Assembly: GCA_964502785.1 (NCBI GenBank)
Contig: CAZCXW010000068.1
Span: 1 to 5,170 of the forward strand
DNA: 5,170 bases
Origin: JAGVYE01 sp964502785
GTDB lineage: Archaea; Nanobdellota; Nanobdellia; Woesearchaeales; GW2011-AR9
Direction: 5' to 3'
Shown piece by piece: positions 5,104 through 5,170 of this stretch. Position 1 is the first letter of the stretch; every line of letters starts with the position of its first letter. Position numbers and translations under genes: made by a program. The notes under the pieces are model-generated. The model was not told where the DNA came from, did not search any database, and saw only the letters and a program-made list of their open reading frames with translations.

Positions 5104-5170
5104 GTTATTTTAAGGGCAGTATCTCCGAAGGAAAATTAACTCATCATTCTTTCTTCTAACAAGACATTTC
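5104..5170 (-). other. Upstream region, possibly with the tail of a preceding gene
   Basis: Two minus-strand frames are open from the right window edge. One ends NVLLEERMMS with a TAA at 5138-5136. The other ends ELIFLRRYCP with a TAA at 5112-5110. Either could be the last codons of an upstream gene, or neither; 67 bases are too few to decide. Confidence 0.2.

Noticed and set aside
1..5170. tRNA, rRNA, CRISPR array, toxin-antitoxin or restriction system
   Set aside because: I looked on both strands and saw no cloverleaf, regularly spaced repeats or recognisable motifs of these systems.

Overview
This window looks like part of a DPANN archaeon, most likely in the Woesearchaeota/Pacearchaeota range. 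The main evidence is the long minus-strand gene. It starts with a short charged leader, an A|QVTIF prepilin-type junction and one hydrophobic helix, followed by a VDSCLKSALEEGL segment. I remember this combination as recurrent in large envelope proteins of those lineages. Archaeal TATA-like boxes, including one that would give a nearly leaderless mRNA, and a moderately AT-rich composition agree. The placement comes from recall and inspection, not from a search.

Layout from left to right. (1) Positions 1-211, minus strand: the 5' part of a small membrane or secreted protein that runs off the left edge. (2) Positions 212-351: a divergent promoter region. (3) Positions 352-1620, plus strand: a secreted protein, probably a Tat-type lipoprotein, with an Ig-like N-terminal part and a concanavalin A-like C-terminal domain. 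A 10-N assembly gap interrupts it. (4) Positions 1631-2047, minus strand: a small four-helix membrane protein that converges on the previous gene with a 10-bp gap. (5) Positions 2048-2408, without an evident large gene: a TATA box and leader for the four-helix protein gene, a 183-bp non-autonomous transposable element, and a likely terminator. (6) Positions 2409-5069, minus strand: an 886-residue surface protein with a prepilin-like N-terminus, Ig-like middle, three calcium-loop-like motifs and a cysteine-rich C-terminal third. (7) Positions 5070-5170: its promoter, and perhaps the tail of an upstream gene.

All four sizeable genes encode exported or membrane proteins, so the window reads as a cell-surface locus. 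I see no metabolic, informational or defence gene. No operon is clear: each gene has its own plausible promoter, and 361 bp separate the two adjacent minus-strand genes.

The most striking structure is the 183-bp insertion at 2155-2337. It has imperfect terminal inverted repeats of about 50 bp, its ends start GACACTGTTA, and it is flanked exactly by an 8-bp direct repeat, TTATGGAC. It carries no gene, so it is a MITE-like element presumably mobilised in trans.
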